A stretch of DNA of 64,000 bases from the NCBI RefSeq assembly GCF_023700755.1, contig NZ_JAMKOJ010000001.1, forward strand, positions 1 to 64,000, written 5' to 3'. How positions within the stretch are numbered: the stretch's first letter is position 1; each line of letters begins with the position of its first letter. Shown in pieces: positions 1 to 8,914 of this stretch. The position numbers and the translations under genes were made by a program. The notes beneath the pieces were generated by a model. It was not told where the DNA came from. It did no database searches and saw nothing but the letters and a program-made list of their open reading frames with translations. This DNA comes from Allorhizobium sonneratiae. GTDB lineage: Bacteria; Pseudomonadota; Alphaproteobacteria; Rhizobiales; Rhizobiaceae.

Positions 1-421
<421 letters not shown>

Positions 422-952
422 ATGAAGAGAAGCCTTGTTTTTTATGCTGCGGCAGTGAGTGCGACCATTCTTTTGGCTGAGAATGCCCTGGCTGAAGCCG
501 GACCTGACATACCGATTGGCGGACCTTTGCATGTTATGAATCTTGATATTTCCGCTAGCTATACCAAGGGGGCAGAGCCGGTTGCGCCAAAAGCTGCGAT
601 GCCGAGAGGGGCTGATGTTGTTCATCTCAAAACGGATATTCAAGCCGCGCCAGGCAATCCATGGGGATTCGCAAGTGGTTCCTGGGTTCCTTATCTGACG
701 ATAGATTATAGTCTGATCAAAAAAGGAACCCATTGGAAATCCCGTGGACATCTGCAGCCGATGACAGCTAAGGATGGCCCGCATTATGCCGCCAATATCA
801 AACTGGACGGCCATGGTGAATATACGATCTCTTTGATCATTCATGCACCCGATGCCAAGGGCCTGCATCATGAAACGGGTCGCACCAGCGGCGTGCCGGG
901 CTTTTGGAAACCCTTTACCGAGAGCTTCACATTCACCTATCCGCAAAAGTGA
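422..952 (+). CDS. periplasmic P19/FetP-like iron (Tp34-family) protein
   Basis: A 176-residue protein with a cleavable signal peptide (about residues 1-25, ending ALAEA). The mature part matches the P19/FetP/Tp34 family, periplasmic copper-binding proteins that assist high-affinity ferrous iron uptake. Visible family motifs are GGPLHVMNLDI (33-43), VPYLTIDY (89-96), the M-x3-D-x2-H metal site in QPMTAKDGPHY (112-122), and LHHETG (148-153). The H-x-E metal motif of characterised members reads His68-Leu-Lys70 here, so the acidic ligand is replaced by lysine. The usual partner, an FTR1-type permease, is not in the window. The start is preceded by an AAGGTGG ribosome site. The family call is firm; iron transport as the actual role is inferred. 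Confidence 0.85.
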   Translation: MKRSLVFYAAAVSATILLAENALAEAGPDIPIGGPLHVMNLDISASYTKGAEPVAPKAAMPRGADVVHLKTDIQAAPGNPWGFASGSWVPYLTIDYSLIKKGTHWKSRGHLQPMTAKDGPHYAANIKLDGHGEYTISLIIHAPDAKGLHHETGRTSGVPGFWKPFTESFTFTYPQK

Positions 953-1256
953 AATTCTGCAGGCTCTATATACATTGTGCAATCACATGCAATTCGACGT
1001 GAATTTTAAGCTGACAGAATCTCCTGCCTCATTTCATTTGACCGTGACAGAAAGACGTCTCTTTCGGTGAAGGCATTGAAGCTGGTTGCTAAACGCTTGT
1101 TTTTCGTCTCTCTTTGATCGATAACCAGAGCGTGACTTCGCGGAATGTTTTCTCTCTTGGCTGAAATGAGTCTGTGTAGACAAACAGACAGCCTGCCAGG
1201 CAAAGCACGGAAGAGAAATAGAAAACTGCCGAATATGCTCCGGGTGTGCGAAACTG
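953..1256. other. intergenic, no gene seen
   Basis: About 300 bases separate the P19-like gene from the ABC protein. Short reading frames exist on both strands, but they lack ribosome sites and recognisable products. I see no strong terminator hairpin or repeat, so the downstream gene may have its own promoter here. Confidence 0.5.
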
Positions 1257-3980
1257 ATGATGGATAAAAGCCTCCTTCGTTATATCTGGCGGCATACGCA
1301 CAAGCAGCAGATATGGGTGCTTGCTATCGTTCTTTTCTCCATGGTGCCGTATTTCCTGTCCTTTGATTTGCCCAAGCGGATTATCAACGGGCCGATCCAG
1401 GGGAGCGGTTTCGAGATGCCAGATGCGCATCAAGCCTTCTTTGCTTTTGAATATCCGCTGCCTTTTACCGATTGGACCTTATCCTTTGATGGATTTTCAC
1501 TCGGCAGGATGCAAAGCCTTATGGCTTTAAGCGGGATATTCCTGCTTCTGGTCATTGTGAATGGTCTGTTCAAGTTCTACATCAATACGTACAAAGGCCG
1601 TGTTGGCGAGAGGCTCTTACGCCGGATCCGCTATGAATTGGTAGATCGGATCCTTCGGTTCCCGCCGACATATGTGAAGCAGGTTCATTCCTCCGAACTC
1701 TCGACGATCGTGCGTGATGAGGTGGAGCCGTTCGGTGGTTTCACGGGTGACGCTTTCGTTCAGCCAGCCATGCTGGGAGGGCAGGCACTGGCGGCGATGA
1801 TCTTCATCTTTCTGCAAAATGTCTGGCTGGGTCTGATCGCGGGTGTCATGGTGTCGATGCAGGTTGGCATCATACCGAAAATGCGCCGCCGGTTGATTGA
1901 TCTTGGGCGCCGCCGTCAGTTAACAGCGCGTCATCTTGCAGGACGTGTCGGGGAAATCGTTGAGGGTGTCGGCACGATCCATGCCTTTGACACTTCGAAT
2001 TACGAGCGTGCCGATATTGCCAGGAGGCTGGGTGAGATCTACAGCATCCGTTTCGATCTTTATCAGTGGAAGTTTTTCGTCAAATTCTTCAATAATTTTC
2101 TATCTCAGCTCACACCCTTTCTTTTTTATTCGATTGGTGGCTATTTTGCTCTCAAGGGCCGACTGGATGTCGGCCAGCTGGTTGCGGTGATCAATGCCTA
2201 TAAAGATCTTCCAGGCCCACTCAAGGAATTGATCGACTGGGATCAGTCGCGGCAGGATGTGCAGGTTAAATATGAGCAGGTTCTGGAGCAGTTCGAACCC
2301 GCCAATCTGATCGATCCGGCCTTGCAGCGGCCATCGCCGGCCGGAGCGCTCTTGCCCAAAGATCCGCTGGTTGCCAATACTGTGACACTTCAGGATGGCA
2401 GCGGTGCCAAAGCGGTGGAAAAGGTGACGTTGCGTCTGCAGCCGGGTGAGACTGTGGCGGTGATCGATAATCACGGACAGGGTGCTGAATTGCTGGCTGA
2501 AGCTTTCGGTCGTTTGAACTGGCCGATTGCCGGTCGCATCATGCTGGGAGATGCCGATATCCATGAATTACCTGAATCTGTTACAGGACGAGCGATCACC
2601 TATCTGTCGTCAGATGGATATTTCTTTCACGGCAGCCTGAGGGATAATCTGCTCTACGGTCTCAAACATGTGCCGATCAACAGCATTGTCTACACCGGCC
2701 GTCAGGCCGTGGAACGCAACTGGCAGGTGCGCGAGGCGCAACTGGCAGATAATTGCGACCTCGATATCAATGCCGACTGGATCGATCGCAGCACGACCTC
2801 TATCCAGACGGGTGACCCTGACGATCTGAAAAACACCGTCTTGAAAGCGTTGGATGCGGTGCAACTGACGCAGGACGTGATGGAACTGGCACTGCATTCC
2901 ATGCTCGATCCGCTTGAACACGCCGATCTGGCCGACAAAGTCGTGGCGTTGCGGCTGGCTATCCGCGATGAGCTGGCCCGGCAAGGCCTGTCGCATCTCG
3001 TCGTGCATTTCGACCCCAAGACCTATAACAGCGAAGCCACCGTGGGTGAGAATCTGCTGTTCGGTGCGCTGAAATCGGCGCCGGAACTGGGGTCTGCCCA
3101 TTATCAGAGTGATTATTTCTATGAGGTGCTGGCTCAGGCGGGGCTGCTGAGCCTGTTTTATGAAATGGGCTATCAGATCGCTGAGAATCTGGTGGAAATC
3201 TTCGGCGGGCTTGCGCCTGATCACCCGTTTTTCCAGCAACTCGACATTCTGTCCGCCGAAGAGGTGGCTTATTATCAGCAGACCTTGCAAAGGCTTCAGG
3301 GGCGCAGTCGGCCCTTGCCGAGTGAAGAAGAGCAAAGGGCGATGATCCGCCTCAGCTTCCGTTATATCGAGCCGCGCTATCGTCTGGGTGTTCTGACGCA
3401 TGATATCATGAACCAGATCGTTACGGCGCGGGACGTGTTTTACGATGCCCTACCAACGCATTTGCGCGACAATATCGAGCGATACGATCCACATCGCTAT
3501 ATGGCGGCCGTATCGCTTCGGGAAAATGTGATTTTCGGTAAACTTGTTCTGCGCATTCCGGATGCCCAGACGCGATTCAGGGCCATTGCCGCACAATTGT
3601 CGGAAGAGATGAACCTCTATGGCCGTTTTATTGCGCTGGGGCTGGATTTCGATGTGGGGAGCGGCGGGCGCAGACTGACGATTATTCAGCGTCACAAGCT
3701 CAATCTGGCGCGGGCACTGGTGCGACGATCCAGCTATTATATCTTCAATAAGCCGTTACCGGGCCTGGATCAGCGCACACAAGAAGAAATTGTGCTCAAA
3801 GTTCTTGCTTTTCTGCGCGCGCAGGACAATGATCCAACTGTAATGTGGGTTTTGTCGAATGTCTCTCTGTCAAAAAACTTCAACAGAGTGGTTATATTCG
3901 ATGGTGGCTCGGTGGTCGCCGACGGTTCGGTCGAGACTCTGGGCAATGAGAATGCTATCTTCAAGACGCTGGTGGCCTAA
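1257..3980 (+). CDS. ABC exporter-like protein with degenerate, expanded nucleotide-binding domain
   Basis: A 907-residue protein. Residues 1-330 form an ABC-exporter-type membrane domain with hydrophobic segments near 20-38, 88-106, 165-205 and 270-300. The nucleotide-binding part starts near 372. Its Walker A position reads HGQGAELL (406-413), lacking the GKS/T lysine and serine. The signature position reads VGSGGRRLT (800-808), and Walker B reads YYIFNKPLPGLD (827-838), without the usual Asp-Glu pair. About 330 residues lie between the Q-loop region and the signature, where about 60 are normal. The post-Q-loop motif (R/G)-(D/E)-N-(L/V)-(L/I)-(Y/F)-G occurs three times, near 462, 597 and 755. 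ATP hydrolysis by the standard mechanism seems unlikely. The substrate is unknown. The next gene encodes a cNMP-binding protein, and glycan genes follow. The ribosome site is weak, and a second ATG follows directly. Confidence 0.75.
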   Translation: MMDKSLLRYIWRHTHKQQIWVLAIVLFSMVPYFLSFDLPKRIINGPIQGSGFEMPDAHQAFFAFEYPLPFTDWTLSFDGFSLGRMQSLMALSGIFLLLVIVNGLFKFYINTYKGRVGERLLRRIRYELVDRILRFPPTYVKQVHSSELSTIVRDEVEPFGGFTGDAFVQPAMLGGQALAAMIFIFLQNVWLGLIAGVMVSMQVGIIPKMRRRLIDLGRRRQLTARHLAGRVGEIVEGVGTIHAFDTSNYERADIARRLGEIYSIRFDLYQWKFFVKFFNNFLSQLTPFLFYSIGGYFALKGRLDVGQLVAVINAYKDLPGPLKELIDWDQSRQDVQVKYEQVLEQFEPANLIDPALQRPSPAGALLPKDPLVANTVTLQDGSGAKAVEKVTLRLQPGETVAVIDNHGQGAELLAEAFGRLNWPIAGRIMLGDADIHELPESVTGRAITYLSSDGYFFHGSLRDNLLYGLKHVPINSIVYTGRQAVERNWQVREAQLADNCDLDINADWIDRSTTSIQTGDPDDLKNTVLKALDAVQLTQDVMELALHSMLDPLEHADLADKVVALRLAIRDELARQGLSHLVVHFDPKTYNSEATVGENLLFGALKSAPELGSAHYQSDYFYEVLAQAGLLSLFYEMGYQIAENLVEIFGGLAPDHPFFQQLDILSAEEVAYYQQTLQRLQGRSRPLPSEEEQRAMIRLSFRYIEPRYRLGVLTHDIMNQIVTARDVFYDALPTHLRDNIERYDPHRYMAAVSLRENVIFGKLVLRIPDAQTRFRAIAAQLSEEMNLYGRFIALGLDFDVGSGGRRLTIIQRHKLNLARALVRRSSYYIFNKPLPGLDQRTQEEIVLKVLAFLRAQDNDPTVMWVLSNVSLSKNFNRVVIFDGGSVVADGSVETLGNENAIFKTLVA

Positions 3981-4019
3981 GGGGATAAGGCCACGGCAAA
4001 AGAGGAATTGGTGGCAGCC

Positions 4020-4484
4020 ATGTTGCTATGTGACGAAGTCCAGCTTTTGCGGAACGTTCCGTATTTCAAGCATGTCGATGCGTGCAAGTTGAAACTCCTT
4101 GCCTTCGCATCGCAGCGAATAACGTACGGGGAGGGTGATTGCCTGTTTCGCCAAGGCGATATGGGAGACGCAGCCTATGTGATTCTCAGTGGACAGGTCG
4201 AGTTGACAACGACAACCTCTCAAGGGGAGATGAAGGTTGGCGAAGCACTGTCCAATGCCATTATCGGCGAGATGTCCCTTCTTTGCGACGGTCCAAGAAC
4301 GATTACGGCCAAGGCCGTGACACAGGTTGAAGCACTTCGTATCGGAAAGGATTGCCTCTCCAAGGTGATGGCCGATAGCCCCCGCACCAGTCTTGAAATC
4401 AGCCGTGCACTGGCTGAGCGTCTGCGTCTTGCCACATCCGAACTCGACAACAATCGTCTTCGTCAGGTTGTTCTGATGCAGTGA
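4020..4484 (+). CDS. stand-alone cyclic-nucleotide-binding domain protein
   Basis: A 154-residue protein consisting of one Crp/PKA-type cyclic nucleotide-binding fold and a short C-terminal helix, with no DNA-binding domain. The phosphate-binding cassette is recognisable as IIGEMSLL followed by GPRTITAKA, keeping the Gly-Glu pair and the Arg-Thr that contact cyclic nucleotides. An RQGDMGDAAYVILSG stretch matches the preceding beta-roll. It begins 39 bases after the ABC protein, so the two are probably co-transcribed. I infer that it reports cAMP or cGMP to that protein or its membrane complex. GTG at 4011 is an alternative start, four bases after GAGGA; ATG 4020 was chosen because it fits the remembered N-terminus of relatives. 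Confidence 0.8.
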   Translation: MLLCDEVQLLRNVPYFKHVDACKLKLLAFASQRITYGEGDCLFRQGDMGDAAYVILSGQVELTTTTSQGEMKVGEALSNAIIGEMSLLCDGPRTITAKAVTQVEALRIGKDCLSKVMADSPRTSLEISRALAERLRLATSELDNNRLRQVVLMQ

Positions 4485-4505
4485 CGCCTGTTTCTCTTCT
4501 GTTTG

Positions 4506-4525
4506 GGGCGGTTTTGTGGCCGCCC
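4506..4525. terminator. hairpin between convergent genes
   Basis: GGGCGG at 4506-4511 pairs with CCGCCC at 4520-4525 around an 8-base loop. It lies just after the cNMP-binding gene and before the convergent dehydrogenase stop, with T-rich DNA about 15 bases downstream. It may act as a weak terminator. Confidence 0.35.
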
Positions 4526-4569
4526 GCACAGGGGCTTAAACATCTTTTCTTTTTTGATTTTCTATATCT

Positions 4570-5910
4570 TCAGGCTTTCACGACCATTTGCCCGGCGATG
4601 TTTCGTCTGGCAAGCGCGTTTCGCGTGTCGATGATCAGCGGGCACCAGTCGGCCAGTGCCTGATAATCGATGCAGTCATGGTCGGTGGCGATCAGCACGG
4701 CATCGAACCCGCTCACGGTGTGCTGATCGAAGCTGGTGCTGCGCCGACCCTTGAGATGGCCATATTCACGAGTTTTCGGAATTTCCGGCAGGTAGGGGTC
4801 GTAATAGGCCGCTTCCGCGCCGCGTTCGAGAATGAGTTCCAGCAATTTGAGCGAGGGGCTTTCACGAATGTCTGGCACGTTTTTCTTGTAGGCCAGACCC
4901 AGAACCAGCACGCGTGAGCGGCTGAGCGCCTTGCCTGCCTTGCGATCCAGCGCTTCGGCCAGTTTTTCGACCACATGATGCGGCATGGCTGTGTTGATCA
5001 TGCCCGCCAGTTCGATGAAGCGGGTGGGCTGGTCGTATTCGCGCGATTTCCAGGTGAGATAGAAGGGGTCGATCGGAATGCAGTGACCGCCGAGCCCGGG
5101 GCCGGGATAAAAGGGCATATAGCCGAAAGGCTTGGTCTTGGCGGCGTCGATCACTTCCCAGACATCGATGCCCATGGCCTCGTAAACCAGCTTCAATTCA
5201 TTGACGAGGGCAATGTTGACGGCGCGAAAAATGTTTTCCGTCAGCTTCACCGCTTCCGCCGTTGCGGTGGAGGAGACCGGGACCACGGTTTTGACCACGG
5301 CGCCATAAAAGGCGACCATCAGCTCTGCGGCATCCTCGCCGTCGCCGGCCACGACCTTGGGAATGGTGGAGGTCTGGAAATCGCGGTTGCCGGGATCTTC
5401 CCGCTCCGGTGAAAAGCCGAGAAAGAAATCTTGGCCCGCCTTGAGTTCGGACGTTTCCAGAATGGGTTTCATCACCTCTTCGGTGGTGCCGGGATAGGTG
5501 GTCGATTCCAGCACGATCAGCTGGCCGGGCCGAAGCGACCGGGCAATCTGGCGACAGGTATTTTCGACAAAACTCAGATCCGGGTCACGGTGGCGCGTCA
5601 GCGGCGTCGGAACGCAGATGGCAATCACATCGCAATCGGCAAGCTGGAGAAAATCCGTGGTCGCGGTGAAGCGGCCAGCGGCGCATTCCTCTTGCAGGAT
5701 CGTTTCGGGAACCGCTTCGATATAGCTTTTTCCGGCCTCGATAGCGTCGATCTTGCCGGGATCAATGTCAAAACCGATGACCGAAAAGCCCGCGCGCGCC
5801 ATGCTCATCGCCAGGGGCAATCCCACATAGCCAAGGCCGATCACGCCCGCTTTGGCGCGTTTTGACTGGATGGCGGCAAGCAATTCGGCGGCAAGGGGAT
5901 GTTTGGGCAT
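4570..5910 (-). CDS. UDP-N-acetylglucosamine/UDP-sugar 6-dehydrogenase (WbpA/TviB type)
   Basis: A 446-residue cytosolic nucleotide-sugar dehydrogenase that oxidises the C6 hydroxyl of a UDP-sugar to a uronate with NAD. The N-terminal Rossmann motif GLGYVGLPLA is at 25-34. The conserved ESTTYPGTT is near 135-143. The catalytic cysteine is Cys277 in GGHCIPIDPFYL. The GGHCIPIDPFY form and the length resemble the WbpA/WecC branch more than Ugd, so UDP-GlcNAc or UDP-GalNAc is the likelier substrate, but this is not proven. It is convergent with the cNMP-binding gene and divergent from the glycosyltransferase that follows. Its job is probably to supply an acidic sugar to the local glycan pathway. 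Confidence 0.85.
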   Translation of the reverse strand: MPKHPLAAELLAAIQSKRAKAGVIGLGYVGLPLAMSMARAGFSVIGFDIDPGKIDAIEAGKSYIEAVPETILQEECAAGRFTATTDFLQLADCDVIAICVPTPLTRHRDPDLSFVENTCRQIARSLRPGQLIVLESTTYPGTTEEVMKPILETSELKAGQDFFLGFSPEREDPGNRDFQTSTIPKVVAGDGEDAAELMVAFYGAVVKTVVPVSSTATAEAVKLTENIFRAVNIALVNELKLVYEAMGIDVWEVIDAAKTKPFGYMPFYPGPGLGGHCIPIDPFYLTWKSREYDQPTRFIELAGMINTAMPHHVVEKLAEALDRKAGKALSRSRVLVLGLAYKKNVPDIRESPSLKLLELILERGAEAAYYDPYLPEIPKTREYGHLKGRRSTSFDQHTVSGFDAVLIATDHDCIDYQALADWCPLIIDTRNALARRNIAGQMVVKA

Positions 5911-6107
5911 GGCGGGATCACATTCTGAAGTGTTTGTTCTATAGGCTTCAGTTGCGGTCGCCCCCGGTGGAAGTCAAGGGTGGGATGATATCTCTTCTGC
6001 AATCAACCTTGATCGAAACGCACATGCACCGATAATTGATGGAGAGCAGAGAGGCTCTTGCTTGCCTCTGGCTGCGGTTCTATGCAGGCGATGGAAGAGA
6101 GTTCGAG

Positions 6108-7196
6108 ATGAAGATCGCCTTTTATGCACCGCTGAAATCGCCCGATCATCCAGTGCCATCGGGCGACCGCCTGATGGCGCGGCTGTTGATCGAGGCTTTA
6201 CGGCTGGCCGGGCATGAGGTGACGCTGGCCTCCCGTCTTCGCGCATTTCATAAAGAGCCGGATACGGTGCTGGACGGGTTCGATGCGGCTGTCGAGGCCG
6301 AACTTGCCCGCTTGACGGCGCTTTATCGGCAGGAGGGCGCGCCTGATCTCTGGTTCTGCTATCATCCCTATTATAAGGCACCAGACCGGATCGGCCCTGT
6401 AATCTGCGAACGGTTTTCCTGTCCACTGGTCACGGTGGAAGCTTCCTATTCCAGCCGCCGCAATCTTGGACGATGGGCCGAATTTCAGGCCGAGCTTGTC
6501 GAGATGGTGCGGGGCGCGGCGGTCAATCTGTGCTTCACTGAACGCGACAGGGCCGGGCTGTTGCAGATCGCACCGCAGGCCCGGCTTGAACGGTTGTCGC
6601 CTTTTATCGATGCCGGTCGTTTTCTCTCTCTTGCGCCGCATCCGCAGGCAGGAGAACTGATCACAGTGGCCATGATGCGCCCTGGCGACAAGATGATGAG
6701 CTATGGGGCTTTGGCTGAGGCGCTTCATGCGTTGGGTGAGCGGCCTTTTCGGTTGACCGTGATCGGAGACGGCCCCTGCCGGGCCGAGGTCGAAGCAGCG
6801 TTTGCATCTTTTGCACCCGACCGTGTGCGTTTTCTTGGAGAATGCGCACCGGATCAGGTTGCGGTGGAACTGTCGCGGGCCAGTCTCTATGTCTGGCCGG
6901 GACATGGAGAAGCCTATGGATTGGCCTATCTGGAAGCGCAGGCTGCCGGTCTGCCGGTGGTGGCGGAAGCTGTCGCCGGTGTGCCCGAAGTGGTGCGCCA
7001 TGGTGTCAGCGGATTTTTGACGCCCCCCGGTGATCCGCAGGCTTTTGCAAAGGCGATAACAAGGCTTCTGGATGATGAAGACCAGCGGATGAATATGGCG
7101 CAGAGGGCGCGCGACAGCGTGTGGACCCATCACAGTCTGGAGGCGGCATCCCGGCGGCTTTCGGCGATCATCGATATCGTGATCAGGAGGCACTGA
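6108..7196 (+). CDS. GT4-type glycosyltransferase
   Basis: A 362-residue GT-B fold transferase. The N-terminus MKIAFYAPL with a PSGDR loop is typical of the acceptor domain. The C-terminal donor domain carries the E-x7-E element in GEAYGLAYLEAQAAG, followed by GVPEVVRHGVSGFL. It would transfer a sugar from a nucleotide donor to a growing glycan at the cytoplasmic face; donor and acceptor are unknown. ATG 6108 is chosen over the upstream in-frame ATG 6036 because it begins the conserved domain and has a GGAAGAGAG site before it. It overlaps the next gene by one base (TGATG), so the pair is translationally coupled. Confidence 0.85.
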   Translation: MKIAFYAPLKSPDHPVPSGDRLMARLLIEALRLAGHEVTLASRLRAFHKEPDTVLDGFDAAVEAELARLTALYRQEGAPDLWFCYHPYYKAPDRIGPVICERFSCPLVTVEASYSSRRNLGRWAEFQAELVEMVRGAAVNLCFTERDRAGLLQIAPQARLERLSPFIDAGRFLSLAPHPQAGELITVAMMRPGDKMMSYGALAEALHALGERPFRLTVIGDGPCRAEVEAAFASFAPDRVRFLGECAPDQVAVELSRASLYVWPGHGEAYGLAYLEAQAAGLPVVAEAVAGVPEVVRHGVSGFLTPPGDPQAFAKAITRLLDDEDQRMNMAQRARDSVWTHHSLEAASRRLSAIIDIVIRRH

Positions 7197-7936
7197 TGAC
7201 TGAGCGGCAATTGATCGAGCGTCTCGACGCCATGGCAGCAAAAGCGCGGACGGTGCATTTCTGGCTGCGCGATGACGATGCGGTGGAACCTGGCCCGGTG
7301 CTTGACCGCCTTCTGACCTTGACGGGCGAATATTCTGTTCCCTTGACCCTTGCCGTTATCCCTGAGCCGACAGGGCAGGCGCTGGTCAACCGGGTTGCGG
7401 GTGAATCTTATGTCGATATTGCCGTGCATGGCTGGCAGCATAAAAACCATGCAGGCCCGGCGGAGAAGAAGCAGGAACTGGGCTTGCATCGCGGCCCCGA
7501 TCGCGTGCTTGACGAGATGCGGGCCGGTCTTGTGACATTGCAGGATCTTTATGGGCCAAAGCTGCTGCCCATGCTGGTGCCGCCGTGGAACCGGATCGAT
7601 AAAAGCTTGCTGCCACAGCTTCCGGCGCTGGGATATCGGGCGCTTTCAGTCTTCGGGCGGGAGAAACCGGTTGAAGGACTTCGCCTGCTCAACACCCATG
7701 TGGATGTGATGGACTGGCATGGCACACGCGGCGGGCGCGATGCCGACGTGCTGTTCGGCGAAATTGCCGCCTGTCTTGCCGAGGATGAAGAGCCGCTTGC
7801 TGCCATTGGCATTCTCACCCATCATCTCGTGCATGATGCGGCGGTCTGGGCCTTTTTGCAGCGTTTGTTTGCCCTCACGCTTGCCCATCCGGCCTGTCGC
7901 TGGGTTTCGGCAAGAGACATTCTGACCTTACCATGA
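7196..7936 (+). CDS. CE4-like polysaccharide deacetylase family protein
   Basis: A 246-residue protein without a signal peptide. It resembles the NodB/CE4 deacetylase fold. An Asp-rich motif FWLRDDDAVE near residues 22-31 and an HGWQHKNH motif near 82-89 fit the metal-binding Asp-His-His triad. LVPPWNR near 125 fits the second catalytic strand. It could remove acetyl groups from a sugar or a glycan intermediate in the cytosol. The start has AGGAGG six bases upstream and overlaps the stop of the glycosyltransferase. The 3' end overlaps the convergent transferase by 9 bases. The family is fairly sure, the substrate unknown. Confidence 0.78.
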   Translation: MTERQLIERLDAMAAKARTVHFWLRDDDAVEPGPVLDRLLTLTGEYSVPLTLAVIPEPTGQALVNRVAGESYVDIAVHGWQHKNHAGPAEKKQELGLHRGPDRVLDEMRAGLVTLQDLYGPKLLPMLVPPWNRIDKSLLPQLPALGYRALSVFGREKPVEGLRLLNTHVDVMDWHGTRGGRDADVLFGEIAACLAEDEEPLAAIGILTHHLVHDAAVWAFLQRLFALTLAHPACRWVSARDILTLP

Positions 7937-8914
7937 CTTCCACAAAATGAGCAGGCCGCCATCGCTGTTGCGCGCCTGAGCACGCGCAGCCTCCACGGCG
8001 GTGAAAGGGGCCTTTCTTGCAAGGCTTGCCGCCAGAAAATGGCCCCCGGCCAGCGACAGGCTTGCGCCGCGCGCCACGACGGAAAACAAAAGCGGCCCGG
8101 TCGTCCACCAGGCGGGACCTTTGGGTAGAAGCGCCATGGCCTGCGGCATGGCCTCCAGCATCCGGGTGAAGACCGGATGGCCGGGCGGAGTGGCGATGAA
8201 GGAATTGGCCAGAAGCAGACTGCCAAGCCCGGTCTTTCGGGCAATATCCTCGGCCATGGCGGTTAAACCGATGAGCGGCAGAAGATCGGCAAAGCTCAGA
8301 TCGTCGCGGGCCGGATAAAAATCGCAATCGAGATAAATGCCGCCATGGCGCTCCAGAATGCGATAGCGCGCCGCATCGACTGCGCCGGGATAATCGCCTT
8401 CTGCCAGCATGGCCTGAAAGCTTGCATCGCTGTCGAAACCTTCCGCCGCAAGATCGGCCTCGCGCCAGAGGCGATAGGTCAGGCCGTGGCGGGCGGCATG
8501 ATCGGCCCAGGCGGCACAGGCGGCTGGCACCGGCAGTGCACCGAGCCAGATCTGGTGCAGAAGGCGCGGCACTGGCTGCCGGTTCAGAGCGGTGATTGTC
8601 CTATGCTCTTCAGCGGAAAACCGGGAAAAGGGCAAAAGCAGCGCCGGTGGCGGCACGGCAGTCTGTTGCAGACCGAGAATGGTGAGAGTGGCTTTCTCGA
8701 TTTTTGCCAGTTTCAGAAAGGCGGAATGCAGCTTGCGCGGCAGCCCATGGGCCGTCAGCGGGCCGAGATCGCCAGCCGCAAGGGCATCCTTGTCATTTGC
8801 CAAGGTCTCGAGTTCATGGCGGGCGGCGGTGATGTCGCCGTTCTGAGCCAGCTGCAGCGCATTTTTTAGCCGTTCGCGGCTTTGGGTGCGGGGCTGTTTT
8901 TCCGTTTGATCCAT
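7928..8914 (-). CDS. DXD-containing glycosyltransferase (GT32/OCH1-like)
   Basis: A protein of about 328 residues. The N-terminal 120 residues look alpha-helical. The catalytic region starts at LLHQIWLG, a hallmark of the sugar-binding DXD family, and continues to ARYRILERHGGIYLDCDFYP, where Asp-Cys-Asp is the metal and nucleotide-sugar binding DXD motif. It probably adds a hexose in the local glycan pathway. ATG 8914 is preferred to an in-frame GTG at 8977, because the latter falls next to a repeat element and adds residues unlike the rest. It is convergent with the deacetylase gene. Confidence 0.8.
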   Translation of the reverse strand: MDQTEKQPRTQSRERLKNALQLAQNGDITAARHELETLANDKDALAAGDLGPLTAHGLPRKLHSAFLKLAKIEKATLTILGLQQTAVPPPALLLPFSRFSAEEHRTITALNRQPVPRLLHQIWLGALPVPAACAAWADHAARHGLTYRLWREADLAAEGFDSDASFQAMLAEGDYPGAVDAARYRILERHGGIYLDCDFYPARDDLSFADLLPLIGLTAMAEDIARKTGLGSLLLANSFIATPPGHPVFTRMLEAMPQAMALLPKGPAWWTTGPLLFSVVARGASLSLAGGHFLAASLARKAPFTAVEAARAQARNSDGGLLILWKSW

